A stretch of 7,320 bases of DNA from 1-14-0-10-45-29 sp964532715 (GTDB lineage: Archaea; Micrarchaeota; Micrarchaeia; Anstonellales; Anstonellaceae): positions 1 to 7,320 of the forward strand of contig CAZHIX010000049.1 in assembly GCA_964532715.1 (NCBI GenBank), read 5' to 3'. The notes under the pieces were generated by a model. That model saw nothing but the letters and a program-made list of their open reading frames with translations, was not told the origin of the DNA and made no database searches. Position numbers and translations under genes: made by a program. Numbering within the stretch: the first letter of the stretch is position 1; every line of letters starts with the position of its first letter. This document shows, piece by piece, positions 6,346-7,320 of the stretch.

Positions 6346-6738
6346 CACCCTTTCAGCGCATCTGTTGCGCTGACATCAGCACGAAACTTGGTTTGAGTGC
6401 GATGCATGGTGTTCGCAAAGTGCTTTTGCATTTTGCTGTTTTGAAGCGACTCAAAGTCGTATTATCTTGACTCTAGCTCACTCCATCTGCTTTATGCAGA
6501 CAAGAGCTACGAACATCGTCGGGTATGCGTCCATCGCAACTGCGTGGAGCATTGAAGAGTTTTGCGTTGCCCATTTGGTGCAATTAGCAACTCTTATCGT
6601 CTAGTGCAAGAGAGCCACAATTTAACTTCGTTTCCCGGCTCGTTTGTATTGCATCAAGACGTCATGTGTATGAAGGCATGCCAAAATTCTTTGTATTATA
6701 AGAATTATTTAGTAGAGTTTAACCAACAACGCTTGTGG
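6346..6738 (+). ncRNA. Structured 23S leader, possibly containing a separate non-coding RNA
   Basis: This stretch of about 390 nt has no convincing protein gene, and its composition differs from the AT-rich coding region: it is more GC-balanced and rich in inverted repeats. Hairpins seen are: 6353-6373 (TCAGCGCA/TGCGCTGA, 8 bp); 6379-6400 (GCAC/GTGC enclosing AAAC/GTTT); 6447-6459 (CGACT/AGTCG); 6474-6509 (TAGCTC/GAGCTA enclosing TCTGC/GCAGA); 6555-6595 (AAGAGTT/AACTCTT enclosing GTTGC/GCAAT); and 6686-6705 (ATTCTT/AAGAAT). It probably includes one arm of the 23S processing helix. No tRNA, SRP RNA or RNase P RNA signature was found by eye, so its identity beyond 'leader' is open. Confidence 0.5.
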
Positions 6739-7320
6739 TATGTTATTAGCGCCACTTAGTGGATAGCTTGGCTTGGGTAGAACATAGCGCCGTGGCAAGC
6801 TGCGATAAGTCTGGGGTAGGTGCATGCACCCTTTGATCCCAGAATTGCGCCGTGGTCTGTAATGACCAATTACGCCGGAAATTAAAACATTCTAGTACCG
6901 GCTGGAAAAGAAATCAATTGAGATTTGGCTAGTAAGGGTGACTGAACGCCAAGTAGTGTATACCGAATCCTACTCTGGTAACAGGGAGGAGATGTGGGGT
7001 GGATTAACCATGCGTGTAGTGCAATCAACTGGAAAGTTGAGCCATAGAGAGTGAAAGCCTCGTACACGATAACGTCGTGGTAAGAAACCAAAAGAGTAGT
7101 GTCCCTCTGGTATGGGGCATGAATATGGGAGAATCAACTTCCAACACTAAATATAACCCAAGACCGATAGCGAATTAGTAGCGCGAGCGAAAGCTGAAAA
7201 GTTCTGCGAAAGCAGAGTGAAATAGATTTGAAACTAAGTGGTCACAGTTTGATACGGCATGAAAGGATATCTCTCACTAAGCAAGTACTCGCAGGGGTAT
7301 GCGCGAATGAGAGTTGCCGG
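6739..7320 (+). rRNA. rrl: 23S ribosomal RNA, 5' part (partial)
   Basis: The sequence matches the order of conserved domain I segments of archaeal 23S rRNA: GCCACTTAGTGGATAGCTTGG, GGCAAGCTGCGATAAG, CCTTTGATCC, GAAATCAATTGAGATT, AGACCGATAGCGAA, TAGTAGCGCGAGCGAA and GAAATAGA. The mature 5' end is put at about 6739 by aligning GCCA (6751) with position 12 or so of known archaeal 23S genes; the error is several bases. The gene leaves the window at the right. Several normally near-invariant stretches are altered (around 6776-6796 and 6845-6860), indicating a fast-evolving rRNA rather than a pseudogene, since flanking helices are kept. Confidence 0.95.

Noticed and set aside
6178..6396. Open frame of 72 codons overlapping the end of the small exported protein gene
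   Set aside because: It starts with TTG inside the previous gene, crosses the T-rich terminator, the 23S TATA box and the first leader hairpin. Its hydrophobic residues come from T-rich DNA.
6346..6738. tRNA, SRP RNA or RNase P RNA in the gap before 23S
   Set aside because: No T-arm GTTCRANNC, no SRP helix 8 motif and no RNase P core motif was seen on either strand; a diverged form cannot be excluded by eye.
6562..6759. Open frame of 65 codons just before the 23S gene
   Set aside because: It lies in the structured leader and runs into the 23S 5' end, with no promoter or ribosome site.
6882..7091. Minus-strand open frame of 69 codons
   Set aside because: It lies wholly inside the 23S rRNA gene on the opposite strand.
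1..7320. CRISPR array, insertion sequence or attachment site
   Set aside because: No regularly spaced direct repeats, transposase-like protein or terminal inverted repeats were found; the only tandem repeat is the in-frame 18-bp unit at 1002-1073.

Overview
The window comes from an AT-rich archaeal genome. Two things show this. The 5' end of a 16S rRNA with the archaeal opening (TTGATCCTG between paired TCCAG/CTGGA arms) lies on the minus strand at the left edge, and the 5' part of an archaeal-type 23S rRNA lies on the plus strand at the right edge. The protein genes also have archaeal TATA boxes placed about 26-29 bp before their start codons, with no Shine-Dalgarno sequences. The surface proteins carry Ig-like repeats with paired cysteines and a 'W-x-x-x-C' strand, a style common in DPANN archaea. 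With the unlinked rRNA genes and a fast-evolving 23S, this makes a DPANN lineage the best guess, but the phylum cannot be fixed from this window.

Layout: 1-102 is the 16S 5' end (minus). 103-351 is the 16S leader and its TTTAAATA promoter (minus). 427-5652 holds four plus-strand protein genes: a two-membrane-segment protein with a long charged tail, two tandem paralogous S-layer-like surface proteins, and a cytosolic HExxH metallopeptidase-like protein 5 bp behind the second of these. 5741-6202 is a small signal-peptide-bearing protein of unknown function. 6203-6738 has no convincing protein gene: it holds a T-rich terminator region, a second TTTAAATA promoter and a structured leader of about 390 nt. 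6739 to the end is the 23S 5' part.

The 16S and 23S genes are therefore not in one operon. They point away from each other, about 6.6 kb apart, each behind its own strong promoter. Four of the five genes encode membrane or exported proteins, so the interval looks like a cell-envelope cluster. The only hint of co-expression is the tight spacing of the second surface protein and the metallopeptidase-like gene. The other three genes each appear to have their own promoter and a leaderless mRNA. The least explained parts are the structured 23S leader, the basic-tailed membrane protein and the signal-less metallopeptidase.
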